A stretch of DNA of 17,726 bases from Alphaproteobacteria bacterium (lineage in GTDB: Bacteria > Pseudomonadota > Alphaproteobacteria > Micropepsales > Micropepsaceae), in the NCBI GenBank assembly GCA_015654715.1, contig JAATGK010000301.1, positions 1 through 17,726 of the forward strand, written 5' to 3'. This document shows positions 7,967 to 15,419 of the stretch, piece by piece (position 1 is the first letter of the stretch; every line of letters starts with the position of its first letter). The notes beneath the pieces were generated by a model that was not told where the DNA came from, did no database searches, and was given only the letters and a program-made list of their open reading frames with translations. A program made the translations under genes and the position numbers.

Positions 7967-9553
7967 ATGGAATTTCTTCGTCATAGAAAAAACGCGCGTC
8001 GCTCCGTCCTCAGGTGGCGCATCATTCTGCTCAACACCGTTGTGTTTGCGGTGCTGATCACGGGTGTGACCTGGGTGCAGTCCTCCCGCGCCAACCTCGT
8101 CGATGAACGCCAGACCGGCGTCGAGGAAGAAGCCCGCGTCGTCGCCGCCACGCTGTCCGAATACGCCCTGGTCGCGGACAGTCGCGGCATCAACGTGCAG
8201 AGTGCCAACGAACTCCTGCGCGATCTCGTCGGCCCGACGCGCCTCAGGGCCCGCCTCTACGATACCGACGGCCAGCTCATCGTCGATACCCGATTCATCC
8301 TGTCGCGCAACGCGGTGCAAGTGACGCAGCTGGCGCCGATCGACCGCTGGAGCCGTTTCGAGCAGTGGCTCGAAAGCGTCTATGAATCCATCATGGGCGT
8401 GCGCCCCAACACCCATTACGAGCCCTATCTCGAAGGCGGCCAGGACGGGCGGGTTTATCGCGAGGTCAACACCGCGCTTGAAGGCGTCACCACCTCGACC
8501 AAGCGCGTCGACGAGCACAACAAGCTGGTGCTGACCACTGCCGTACCGGTGCAGCACTTCCGGGCGATCTACGGCGTCTTGTTCATCTCGACCGAGAGCG
8601 GCGACATCGACGCCATCCTCAGGCTCGAACGCACCAAGCTGATCGAGGTGTTCGCGCTCGCAACCTTGATGATGCTGATCGCCTCGTTTTATCTGTCGTG
8701 GAATATCGCCGATCCGATGCGCCGTCTGGCGGAAGCCGCCGACCGGGTGCGCCGCGGACGGGCGGGCCGCGAGCAGGTTCCCGACATGAGCGATCGCGGC
8801 GACGAAATCGGCGAACTTGCCGAAAGCATGAGCGCCATGACTCGCGCGCTCTACGACCGCATCGACGCCATCGAAAGCTTTGCCGCCGATGTGGCGCATG
8901 AACTGAAGAACCCCCTCACCTCGCTGCGCAGCGCCGTCGACATGTTCACCCGCGCCACCGACGAGCCCAGCCGCCAGCGCATGCTCGGCATCGTGCGCGC
9001 CGACGTCAAACGCATCGACCGCCTGATCACCGACATTTCCGACGCCTCGCGCCTCGACGCCGAGCTGAGCCGCGAAACCGCCGCTGCGGTCGATATCGCC
9101 AAGCTGCTCGAGACCATCGTCGAGATCTACACGATGATGGAACTGCCGCGCGGCGTGAAGATTGCGCTGAGCCTCGAACTGCCGTCCGACGCGCGCGTGA
9201 TGGGCCGCGACGAGCGCCTCGGCCAAGTGTTCCGCAATCTGGTCGACAATGCGGTGTCGTTCAGTCCCCAGGACGGCACGGTGACGATATCGGCACATAC
9301 CGATCCGGGCTGGGTGATCATTACGGTCGACGATCAAGGCCCCGGCATTCCGCCCGACAATCTTGAGACCATCTTCAAGCGCTTCTATACCGAACGGCCG
9401 CAGGATCACGACTTCGGCAAGAACTCCGGCCTCGGGCTTTCGATCGTGCGCCAGATCACCGAAGGCACCGGCGGCCAGGTTTGGGCCGAGAATCGTCCCG
9501 AAGGCGGCGCGCGCTTCGTGGTTCAACTTCCGCTGGCAATCAATTGGCACTAA
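7967..9553 (+). CDS. chvG: Sensor histidine kinase ChvG
   Basis: An inner-membrane sensor kinase that phosphorylates ChvI. From ATG 7967 it has 528 residues: TM1 about 17-38, a periplasmic sensor of about 185 residues, TM2 about 225-247, HAMP to about 300, then the dimerisation domain with the phosphorylated H311 in FAADVAHELKNPLTSLRSAV. The ATPase domain has FRNLVDNA (N box), DDQGPGIPP (G1) and SGLGLSIVRQI (G2). All catalytic motifs are present, so it should be active. Start choice: ATG 7967 has GGCGGATCGG upstream. A TTG at 7934 would overlap the chvI stop by 4 nt and add 11 residues, but it lacks a ribosome site. Its 3' end overlaps the start of hprK by 10 nt. ChvG/BvrS/ExoS homologs sense acidity or envelope stress. 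Confidence 0.93.
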   Translation: MEFLRHRKNARRSVLRWRIILLNTVVFAVLITGVTWVQSSRANLVDERQTGVEEEARVVAATLSEYALVADSRGINVQSANELLRDLVGPTRLRARLYDTDGQLIVDTRFILSRNAVQVTQLAPIDRWSRFEQWLESVYESIMGVRPNTHYEPYLEGGQDGRVYREVNTALEGVTTSTKRVDEHNKLVLTTAVPVQHFRAIYGVLFISTESGDIDAILRLERTKLIEVFALATLMMLIASFYLSWNIADPMRRLAEAADRVRRGRAGREQVPDMSDRGDEIGELAESMSAMTRALYDRIDAIESFAADVAHELKNPLTSLRSAVDMFTRATDEPSRQRMLGIVRADVKRIDRLITDISDASRLDAELSRETAAAVDIAKLLETIVEIYTMMELPRGVKIALSLELPSDARVMGRDERLGQVFRNLVDNAVSFSPQDGTVTISAHTDPGWVIITVDDQGPGIPPDNLETIFKRFYTERPQDHDFGKNSGLGLSIVRQITEGTGGQVWAENRPEGGARFVVQLPLAINWH

Positions 9554-10044
9554 CGGTCAACATCCACGCGACGTGCATTCGCCTCGGCCACGCCGGGGCG
9601 GCGTTCGGCGCGCCGCCGTCATGCGGGATTCTGCTTATAGGGAAAAGTGGCAGCGGCAAATCCGATCTCGCCCTTCGCTTGATCGCCGCCGGCGCCAAGT
9701 TGGTGGCCGACGACCGCACCGACCTGTTCGTGCGCAAGGGCAAGCTTTACGCTACGGCTCCGGCCCGGATTGCCGGGCTTTTGGAGGTGCGCGGGGTCGG
9801 AATCCTGGCTCTTCCACACGTCGAACAAGCCAAGGTGACGCTGGTCGCAGAGCTCAGCAAAGCGCCTCAGCGCCTGCCCGAACAGCGTTTTTTCCGGCTC
9901 CCTGCGGCCCTGCGGCTTCCCTCAGGCGCCGCGCCACCAGTTATAAGCCTCCGCCCGTTCGAGGCCTCTGCCCCGGCTAAACTGGCGGCCGCGGCGGCAG
10001 CCTATACTCAGGACTTGTACCGGGAAGACAGCAACCCAATTTAG
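9544..10044 (+). CDS. hprK: HPr kinase/phosphorylase, short alphaproteobacterial form
   Basis: Phosphorylates, and in the full-length family dephosphorylates, a serine of HPr. It has 166 residues, about half the Gram-positive enzyme: the N-terminal domain is missing and only the P-loop catalytic domain remains, as is normal in alphaproteobacteria. Visible motifs are Walker A GKSGSGKS, VADDRTDL with the catalytic-type aspartates, and the family signature LEVRGVGIL. I chose TTG 9544, giving M-A-L-T-V-N-I-H-A-T-C, because relatives begin just before an IHAT-like segment and no ATG is available; a further upstream start would lie deep in chvG. It overlaps chvG by 10 nt, so it is probably translated by coupling. 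Its substrate HPr is encoded at 10572, two genes downstream. Confidence 0.88.
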   Translation: MALTVNIHATCIRLGHAGAAFGAPPSCGILLIGKSGSGKSDLALRLIAAGAKLVADDRTDLFVRKGKLYATAPARIAGLLEVRGVGILALPHVEQAKVTLVAELSKAPQRLPEQRFFRLPAALRLPSGAAPPVISLRPFEASAPAKLAAAAAAYTQDLYREDSNPI

Positions 10045-10099
10045 TGTTTCAACGGCTTAGAATGATTGTTTATCGTTCGGCCTCCCTTTGGACAGAAAC

Positions 10100-10507
10100 A
10101 TGATCGGTATCGTTCTCGTCACTCACGGCCGGCTCGCGCACGAGTTCATTTCGGCCATGGAGCACATGGTTGGCCCGCAGAGTCATTTGCGTGCCGTTTG
10201 CATCGGCCCCGAAGACGATATCGAGCGCCGCCAACGCGAGATTGCGGCGGCGGTGAAATCCGTGGACCTCGGCGACGGCGTCGTGATCGCCACCGACATG
10301 TTCGGCGGCACACCGTGCAACCTCGCCCTGACGCTGCTCGAAAAGGGCAAGATCGAAGTCTTGGCGGGCGTCAACCTGCCGAGCCTGATCAAGCTGTGCG
10401 ACGCGCGCACCAAGCAGCCGCTCGAAGTGGCAGTGAACGATGCCATCGAAGCCGGCCGCAAATACATGCGCGCCGGATCGGCTGACCTGTTCGGCAGTGG
10501 AAGCTGA
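10100..10507 (+). CDS. PTS EIIA component, mannose/fructose family
   Basis: A 135-residue cytosolic EIIA-Man-type domain protein. Phosphate-accepting His9 sits in MIGIVLVTHGRLAHEF, and the family segment TDMFGGTPCN lies mid-protein. It would receive phosphate from HPr. No EIIB or EIIC permease is nearby, which fits a regulatory rather than sugar-transport role. In Brucella and rhizobia the homologous EIIA belongs to the PTS set next to the two-component genes. ATG 10100 was chosen because GGA lies 7 nt upstream and the protein then begins like its relatives. A TTG four codons earlier is less likely. It lies 55 nt after hprK and 64 nt before the HPr gene. Confidence 0.92.
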   Translation: MIGIVLVTHGRLAHEFISAMEHMVGPQSHLRAVCIGPEDDIERRQREIAAAVKSVDLGDGVVIATDMFGGTPCNLALTLLEKGKIEVLAGVNLPSLIKLCDARTKQPLEVAVNDAIEAGRKYMRAGSADLFGSGS

Positions 10508-10571
10508 GGTGTCCTAGAATGTCTCGCTTCTTATCTGAAAACCGCTTCACACTTTGCGGGAAGCGCTCCTG

Positions 10572-10850
10572 ATGCCGAATTCCTGTTGCAGGGCGACGGC
10601 GAAGATCGTCAACAAGCGCGGCTTGCACGCGCGTGCCTCGGCCAAACTGGTGGAAGCCGCCTCGCGTTTCAAATGCCATATCACGGTGTCGAAAGACGGC
10701 CAGACCGTCGACGCCCGTTCGATCATGGGCCTGATGCTGCTCGCCGCCCCGATCGGCACCGAAATCGAAATCTCCGCCGCCGGCGAAGACTCCGCCGACG
10801 CCATCACCGCGCTCCTGGCGCTGGTGGAAGCCAAGTTCGGGGAAGATTAG
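10572..10850 (+). CDS. ptsH: Phosphocarrier protein HPr
   Basis: A 92-residue HPr-family phosphocarrier that passes phosphate from enzyme I (not in this window) to EIIA. The active histidine is H19 in NKRGLHARASAKLVEA. The regulatory serine for HPr kinase is S50 in ARSIMGLMLLAAP, matching the nearby hprK. The C-terminal ALLALVEAKFGED helix is typical. ATG 10572 has GGGAAG 8 nt upstream; a TTG at 10554 would add six residues without benefit. The ribosome site can pair within a small hairpin (CGCTTC 10543-10548 with GAAGCG 10560-10565), a possible but unproven translational control. It is the last gene of the chvI-chvG-hprK-EIIA-HPr run; the convergent GNAT gene ends 16 nt later with no obvious terminator. 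Confidence 0.92.
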   Translation: MPNSCCRATAKIVNKRGLHARASAKLVEAASRFKCHITVSKDGQTVDARSIMGLMLLAAPIGTEIEISAAGEDSADAITALLALVEAKFGED

Positions 10851-10866
10851 AAGGGCGCGAGGCAGA

Positions 10867-11619
10867 TCACGCCGCCAATCGCCAGAACGGCACCTCTTTC
10901 GTCACCACAAACCCCAAACTTTGCGCCAGCTTCAACGAGGCGGTGTTTTGTTTGCGGCAGGCCCATACCGGCGCGAGACCACTGGCGAGGCATTTGGCGA
11001 TCATCGCCGTGGCGACGGCGCGCGCCAAGCCTTGGCCGCGATACGGGGCGCGGGTTTCGATGCCGATTTCCAGCCAGTCGTCGGCGCGCGTCGCCGAGAA
11101 TGCGATGGCACCAATCTCGCCGTCGTTGATCGCTGCGATGCCGCCGCCGTGCGCACGGAACGCGGCCAAATCCCGCCAGAACGCGCGCGGCGCGACGTGC
11201 ACATCGGACAAATTGAACGCGCCTTCGTCCATCGCCGCCAGCGTCCAGCCCGGCGGCAACACCGGCGTGCGCGATCCGAACGCCGCCCGATCGAAGCCGA
11301 AATTCACGCGGCCGAAGCGCTCGGCGTTGAGCTGGTCCCAATCGAGATGCTGCCAGCGCGGATCGACTTGCAGCCACTCATCCTTGTCGCGATAAGCTCC
11401 GCCCTTCAGATGTTCGAGCAGTGCCGGGAACGCGCGCCCGACGCCCTCGCCCCACACCAGGCTCATGCCGTAACCATGCAGCACATGCGCGGCACCCCCT
11501 TCGCACCACACCCGCCCCTCCGCCAGATGATCGAGCACGGCCCGCGCAAAGCCGGTGAAAATCGGCACCTCGCGCAGCGGCGGAACGGAGGAATACGCGG
11601 CGGCAGAAAGCTCGATCAC
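10867..11619 (-). CDS. GNAT-family N-acetyltransferase
   Basis: A 250-residue protein with a GNAT acetyltransferase domain in its C-terminal half. The acetyl-CoA loop is visible as APYRGQGLARAVATAMIAKC (R-G-x-G-x-A), followed by WACRKQNTASLKLAQSLGF, the usual late GNAT helix-strand. The N-terminal half (about 1-120, with HGYGMSLVWGEGVGRAF and WLQVDPRWQHLDWDQLNAER) resembles the extra domain of two-domain GNAT_acetyltran proteins (PF12746-like). The acceptor is unknown. The frame runs far upstream into the GGT-like gene, but the GTG at 11617-11619 has AAAGGTG about 5 nt before it and is the best start. The gene lies 55 nt downstream of the GGT-like gene on the same strand, so they are probably cotranscribed. 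Convergent with HPr. Confidence 0.85.
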   Translation of the reverse strand: MIELSAAAYSSVPPLREVPIFTGFARAVLDHLAEGRVWCEGGAAHVLHGYGMSLVWGEGVGRAFPALLEHLKGGAYRDKDEWLQVDPRWQHLDWDQLNAERFGRVNFGFDRAAFGSRTPVLPPGWTLAAMDEGAFNLSDVHVAPRAFWRDLAAFRAHGGGIAAINDGEIGAIAFSATRADDWLEIGIETRAPYRGQGLARAVATAMIAKCLASGLAPVWACRKQNTASLKLAQSLGFVVTKEVPFWRLAA

Positions 11620-11674
11620 GGCAACACCTTTCGGCGTGTCGGGTGCTGGCCCCGCGATAGGCAGATGACTGCCG

Positions 11675-13054
11675 TCAATTCTCCCTGACCGGCACCAATG
11701 CCCCCAGCCCATTGGCGGCTGGATCGGGCAGCGCCACGCAGGAGCGTCCCGAACAGACGATGGCGTTGACGGTGTCGTACGGCGCCACGCCGGTCGAACG
11801 CAGGTCCTTGCGCGAGAGGATTTCATCGCCGCCCGCGATCCGCTCCAGGGCATAGGCGATGGCGGCTGTGCCGTTGGGGCCACCGGCGCCGGCGCCTGCC
11901 AACTCGGCGGGATCGTCGGCCCCGCGCGCTGCAATGATCGGCGTCAGGAAGGCGGATGCCAAACCGACCGAACCCGACGACGGTGCCTTGGCCAGCGTCA
12001 CGCCGGTGCCACGCACCATATGGCCGGAGCCGAACGGGCCGTTCATGGTCACGGCGCAAGCCACCGCCTGTCCGCGTGCGTCCGTGGTGGCGAAGCCGGT
12101 GGCGCCGAGGTCCTTCGGCAGATCGCTGACATGATAGTCCTTCAGCGCCTGCTGCAGCGCCCAGACCACCGACGCTTCGAGATCCTTGGCGCCGACCGAC
12201 GTCGTCTGGGCCTTGGCGAGATTGTCGAGCAACACACCGGCAAAACTCCCTACGCCGGCTTTGCGCGAGGGTATGAAGACGTAATCGGAGCCGATCTGAG
12301 TCACGCGCGGCGTCACCTGCTCAGGGGCGGTGGCGACGAGATCGGCCTTGGTGATCGTTCCGCCTTCGGTTCCGGCATAAGCCGCGATCCGATCGGCGAT
12401 GGCGCCGCTGTAGAACGGCGCGGAACCGCCGACACGGATTGCCGCCAGCGTATCGGCGAGATCGGGATTGGCAACGACGACGCCTTCCGCTTTCGGTTTG
12501 CCGGATTCGTCCAAATACATGGCGGACAGACCGGCATCGAGGCGGATCACGTCACCCGCTGCGGCGAGACGCATCGCCAGCGCCTTGGAGATCGGTACAC
12601 CGGTGCGGGCATAGAGTTCCGCCGGCGACACCACCTTCTGCCACGGCAGCGAACCGTAAGCCGCTTGCATCACCGCAAAGCCGCGGACATTGCCGGGCAC
12701 CGCATAGGCGCCGGCCTTCTCAGCATCGCGGGCTTCAAAGTCGAATTCCTGGGTCGTGTTCCTGACCGCATCATGCATGATGCAGATGCCGCCGCCGCCG
12801 AGACCCGCCGCCACCGGATAGGTGACGGCCAGGGAAAAATACATCGCCGTGGCGGCATCGACCGCATTGCCACCTTGGCCCAGGATCGCGGCGCCGGTTT
12901 GCACCGAGTAGGGCTCGTCGCCCACCGCGAGGGCGCCAGTGGTCCCGGTTGGGCCACCGAGCCCCACCGCGCTGCCGATATTGCCGACATCGACCGCGCA
13001 ACCGGCCAGAAGGAGCATGCCGGCGAGACCGGCTAAGGCGCGAGAGTACAACAT
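11675..13054 (-). CDS. Gamma-glutamyltransferase-family lipoprotein, divergent
   Basis: A homolog of the Ntn-hydrolase gamma-glutamyltranspeptidases, which act on glutathione and other gamma-glutamyl compounds in the periplasm. The large-subunit hallmarks are present: GQGGNAVDAATAMYFSLAVT, YPVAAGLGGGG, FEARDAE (probable substrate-carboxylate arginine) and VPGNVRGF. Small-subunit features include VTMNGPFGSGHMVRGTG and GAGAGGPNGTAA. The protein begins MLYSRALAGLAGMLLLAGC, a lipoprotein signal with the lipid-bearing Cys19, so it should be membrane-anchored. I chose ATG 13054 for that reason; a GTG at 13090 adds 12 residues. At 459 residues it is shorter than typical GGT (about 530-580). At the self-cleavage site relatives read T-T-H-x-S-V-V-D. 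Here the aligned residues are A-T-G-F-A-T-T-D (Ala318, Thr319), so normal processing is doubtful. Confidence 0.82.
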   Translation of the reverse strand: MLYSRALAGLAGMLLLAGCAVDVGNIGSAVGLGGPTGTTGALAVGDEPYSVQTGAAILGQGGNAVDAATAMYFSLAVTYPVAAGLGGGGICIMHDAVRNTTQEFDFEARDAEKAGAYAVPGNVRGFAVMQAAYGSLPWQKVVSPAELYARTGVPISKALAMRLAAAGDVIRLDAGLSAMYLDESGKPKAEGVVVANPDLADTLAAIRVGGSAPFYSGAIADRIAAYAGTEGGTITKADLVATAPEQVTPRVTQIGSDYVFIPSRKAGVGSFAGVLLDNLAKAQTTSVGAKDLEASVVWALQQALKDYHVSDLPKDLGATGFATTDARGQAVACAVTMNGPFGSGHMVRGTGVTLAKAPSSGSVGLASAFLTPIIAARGADDPAELAGAGAGGPNGTAAIAYALERIAGGDEILSRKDLRSTGVAPYDTVNAIVCSGRSCVALPDPAANGLGALVPVREN

Positions 13055-13107
13055 GAATTGGCCGTAATCCTTGGCTGTTGTCGAATTCACTTGAGGCCCG
13101 CTCTTGG

Positions 13108-13136
13108 TTGACGCAAGCAGGTCGCGAACCTACCGT
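13108..13136 (+). promoter_or_regulatory. Possible promoter of the M48 protease gene
   Basis: A -35-like TTGACG (13108-13113) and a poor -10-like TACCGT (13131-13136, 3 of 6) are 17 bp apart, 27 nt before the chosen TTG start. Position and spacer fit, but the -10 is weak. The rest of the divergent gap with the GGT-like gene (13055-13163) shows no other site I can support. Confidence 0.25.
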
Positions 13137-13163
13137 CATGGGCAGGAGAGGAGAGTTCAAGCC

Positions 13164-14573
13164 TTGAAGATTTGCAACCCTCTGCACCGGCTTCATGGCC
13201 GCAGACTTGTATCTGACCGTGCCCGCCGGATCATGGCGTTCGCGATCGGTTTCTTCGGCGCCTTTCTGCTCCAGATCGGGCCCGCCGCCGCCCAAGGCAT
13301 CTCGCTGTTACAGGATACCGAGACCGAGCGGCTGCTGCGCTCCTACGAGGAACCGATCCTCGGGGTCTCCGGCATCGATCCCAATGCGGTCAAGATGTAC
13401 ATCGTCAACGACACGGAGCTCAACGCATTCGTGGCCGAGGGCCAGAACATCTTCTCCAATGCCGGCCTGTTCATCCAGCTCAAGTCTCCTAACGAGCTGA
13501 TCGGCGTCTTGGCCCACGAGACCGGTCATATGGCGGCCGGCCATCTGACGCGCGGCTCGCAGGCCATTGCCAAGGCCGAAATCCCGATGCTGCTGTCGAT
13601 GGTGCTCGGCATCGGCGCGGCCATTGCCGGTGCCGGCGAAGCGGGCATGGTCCTGATGGGGATAGGCCAAAGCGTCGCAGAGGCCCAATTCATGCAATTC
13701 AGCCGGGTGCAGGAAGCCACTGCCGACCAGATGGGCCAGAAATTCCTGCGCGCCACCCACCAGTCCGGCATGGGTATGGTGCACGTCTTCGAACGCATGG
13801 CCAACGAAGAGGCCATGATGGTCCGCAACCCCGAGCGGTTTGCCTCCGACCACCCGGCCAGCCGCGACCGCGTCGAGGACCTCAGGACAATGGCGGAAGC
13901 CTCGCCCTATCGCGACGTGCCGGACAGCCCGCAAGCGATCCACGCCTTCGAAATGGTCAAGGCCAAAGTGGTCGGCTTTTTGCTGCCGATGCAGGACGTG
14001 CTCTACCGTTATCCGGTAACCAACAAGAGCGCGCCGGCCCGCTATGCCCGCGCCATGGTCTACATGCGCCAGCCAAACCTTAAATTGGCGCTGGAAGAGA
14101 TCAACAGCCTGATCAAGGAAGAACCTAAGAACCCGTTCTTCTACGAAGTGCTGGGACAGATCTACGTCTCGATGAGCCAGCCCGTGAAGGGCATCGCGCC
14201 CTATCAGACGTGCGTGAACCTGATGCCCGATGCGCCGGAGCTGCGGATTGCACTCGCCGCCGCCCAGATCGCGACCAGCCAGAAACCCTACGAACAGCAA
14301 GCGGTCGCCAACCTCAGGATCGCGATGCAGCAGGACAGCGACAATCCGTTCGGCTGGTACGAGATGGCTCAGGCCTATAGCGACCTCGGCAACGATGCGC
14401 TGGCCAATCTCGCCACCTCGGAGCGCTATTATACCGTCGGGGACTTGCGCAAGGCCGCGGTATTCGCCATGCGCTCGCGCCAGAAGTTGACCAAAGGCTC
14501 GCCCGATTGGGAACGAGCCAACGACATCATCGCGATCGCTGTCTCCCAGATGAAACAGCAGCGCGGGAATTGA
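13164..14573 (+). CDS. Periplasmic M48-family zinc metalloprotease with TPR-like C-terminus (BepA/YfgC-like)
   Basis: A 469-residue exported zinc protease, probably acting on misassembled outer-membrane or periplasmic proteins like E. coli BepA. It has an N-terminal signal sequence with a basic n-region (HRLHGRRLVSDRARR), hydrophobic core MAFAIGFFGAFLLQIG and likely cleavage after A-A-A before QG. The zinc motif HETGH is at 118-122 and the third ligand E184 in QEATADQMG. The hydrophobic stretch IPMLLSMVLGIGAAIAGAGE between them is common in the family. From about 300 on the chain is helical with TPR-like repeats (ALEEINSLIKEEPKNPFFYE, AVANLRIAMQQDSDNPFGWY). Start: TTG 13164 has a strong AGGAGAGGAGAG 8 nt upstream. 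ATG 13233 would remove the basic n-region. It lies 13 nt before the DsbA-family gene, probably in one operon. Confidence 0.92.
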   Translation: MKICNPLHRLHGRRLVSDRARRIMAFAIGFFGAFLLQIGPAAAQGISLLQDTETERLLRSYEEPILGVSGIDPNAVKMYIVNDTELNAFVAEGQNIFSNAGLFIQLKSPNELIGVLAHETGHMAAGHLTRGSQAIAKAEIPMLLSMVLGIGAAIAGAGEAGMVLMGIGQSVAEAQFMQFSRVQEATADQMGQKFLRATHQSGMGMVHVFERMANEEAMMVRNPERFASDHPASRDRVEDLRTMAEASPYRDVPDSPQAIHAFEMVKAKVVGFLLPMQDVLYRYPVTNKSAPARYARAMVYMRQPNLKLALEEINSLIKEEPKNPFFYEVLGQIYVSMSQPVKGIAPYQTCVNLMPDAPELRIALAAAQIATSQKPYEQQAVANLRIAMQQDSDNPFGWYEMAQAYSDLGNDALANLATSERYYTVGDLRKAAVFAMRSRQKLTKGSPDWERANDIIAIAVSQMKQQRGN

Positions 14574-14586
14574 AAGACCAAACGCC

Positions 14587-15324
14587 ATGCAGGAACGCTT
14601 GAAGACCACCGCGCTGGGAGGCCTTATCGGCGCCATTGTCGCCATCGCCGTGATGGCGAGCGCCGTCGCCTTGGACATCGTGCCCGCCGCCACCGACGCG
14701 CGTCTCCAGTCCTATCTGCTCAGCCATCCCAAGCTGGTGGTCGAAATGCAGGCCCGGGCCGAAGCGCAAGCGGCCGAAGAGGCGCGCCAGGAGCAAATCG
14801 CCCAGATCGCCAAACTCGGCCTGAAGAAGTTCCTCGATCCGAAGGTCGCCTTTGTTACCGGTCCGGCGAACGCCAAGAACACCTTCATCGAGTTCTACGA
14901 TTACAATTGCGGCCACTGCCGCAACACCTCCGCGGCGGTGAAAGCGTTCGTTGCGAAACACAAAGCCGACACCCGCTTCGCGTTCATCGAGTTCCCGATC
15001 TTCGGCGACGACTCGACAATGGCCGCGCGCGCTTCGATTGCCGCACACAACCAGGGTGACAAGTTCCTGGCGCTGCATTTCGGGCTGATGGCCGAGAGCG
15101 GCGCCGTCGATCAATCGGTGCTTTTCGCCGTGGCGCAGAAGTCCGGGATCGACGTCACCAAGCTCGCCGCCGATCTCAACGCGCCCGACACGGACAAGTC
15201 GCTGCTCGCCGGTTACCGGCTGGCGCGCGAGATGAAGTTCAACGGCACACCGACGTTCATCATCAACGGCCAAGTCCACGAAGGCGAAATCACCGAAGCC
15301 GAACTGAAAGAGCTGGTGAAGTAA
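14587..15324 (+). CDS. DsbA-family thiol-disulfide oxidoreductase
   Basis: A 245-residue periplasmic thioredoxin-fold protein that forms or rearranges disulfides. A signal anchor lies at about 7-29 (ALGGLIGAIVAIAVMASAVA), then an Ala/Gln/Glu-rich helical segment (about 50-80). The thioredoxin domain has the active site C108-G-H-C111 in YDYNCGHCRN and cis-proline P222 in FNGTPTFIING. The CGHC motif fits the DsbA/ScsC-type Thioredoxin_4 group widespread in alphaproteobacteria, where several paralogues are usual. It follows the M48 protease by 13 nt, suggesting joint production of envelope protein-folding factors. A REP-like inverted pair follows its stop. Confidence 0.92.
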   Translation: MQERLKTTALGGLIGAIVAIAVMASAVALDIVPAATDARLQSYLLSHPKLVVEMQARAEAQAAEEARQEQIAQIAKLGLKKFLDPKVAFVTGPANAKNTFIEFYDYNCGHCRNTSAAVKAFVAKHKADTRFAFIEFPIFGDDSTMAARASIAAHNQGDKFLALHFGLMAESGAVDQSVLFAVAQKSGIDVTKLAADLNAPDTDKSLLAGYRLAREMKFNGTPTFIINGQVHEGEITEAELKELVK

Positions 15325-15332
15325 CCGTTCTC

Positions 15333-15413
15333 CGTCACGGCCGGCCGCCGAGCCGGCCATCCAGAGGGTGCCAGTTTCCAGAATGGATGGCCGGGTCGAG
15401 CCCGGCCACGACG
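15333..15413. repeat. Inverted pair of REP-like palindromes
   Basis: Two similar units of about 30 bp lie head to head around a 20-nt centre (15364-15383). Unit 1 (15333-15363) has stem GGCCGGC/GCCGGCC (15339-15345, 15352-15358) and ends CCATCCA. Unit 2 (15384-15413, opposite strand) has stem GGCCGGG/CCCGGCC (15389-15395, 15401-15407) and its reverse complement also ends CCATCCA. The outer halves pair over 11 bp (CCGGCCATCCA with TGGATGGCCGG). This resembles the dispersed GGCCGG...CCATCC palindromes known in alphaproteobacterial genomes and the paired layout of BIMEs. It fills the gap between convergent dsbA-type and thiSG genes; no T-tract is present. Confidence 0.7.
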
Positions 15414-15419
15414 ATTGGA

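Noticed and set aside
7916..9550. A 544-codon open frame on the minus strand exactly opposite chvG
   Set aside because: Its product is rich in His, Asp, Gly and Arg with no recognisable domain, while the plus strand encodes a complete ChvG with all kinase motifs. Long antisense frames are expected from GC-rich codon bias.
11620..11934. Upstream extension of the GNAT reading frame into the GGT-like gene
   Set aside because: The extension overlaps the conserved C-terminus of the GGT-like protein in another frame, has Pro/Arg-rich content, and the GTG at 11619 has a good ribosome site.
13308..14693. A 461-codon minus-strand open frame opposite the M48 protease gene
   Set aside because: No family motif is seen, and the plus strand carries the HETGH protease with signal sequence and TPR-like repeats. 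Treated as a shadow.
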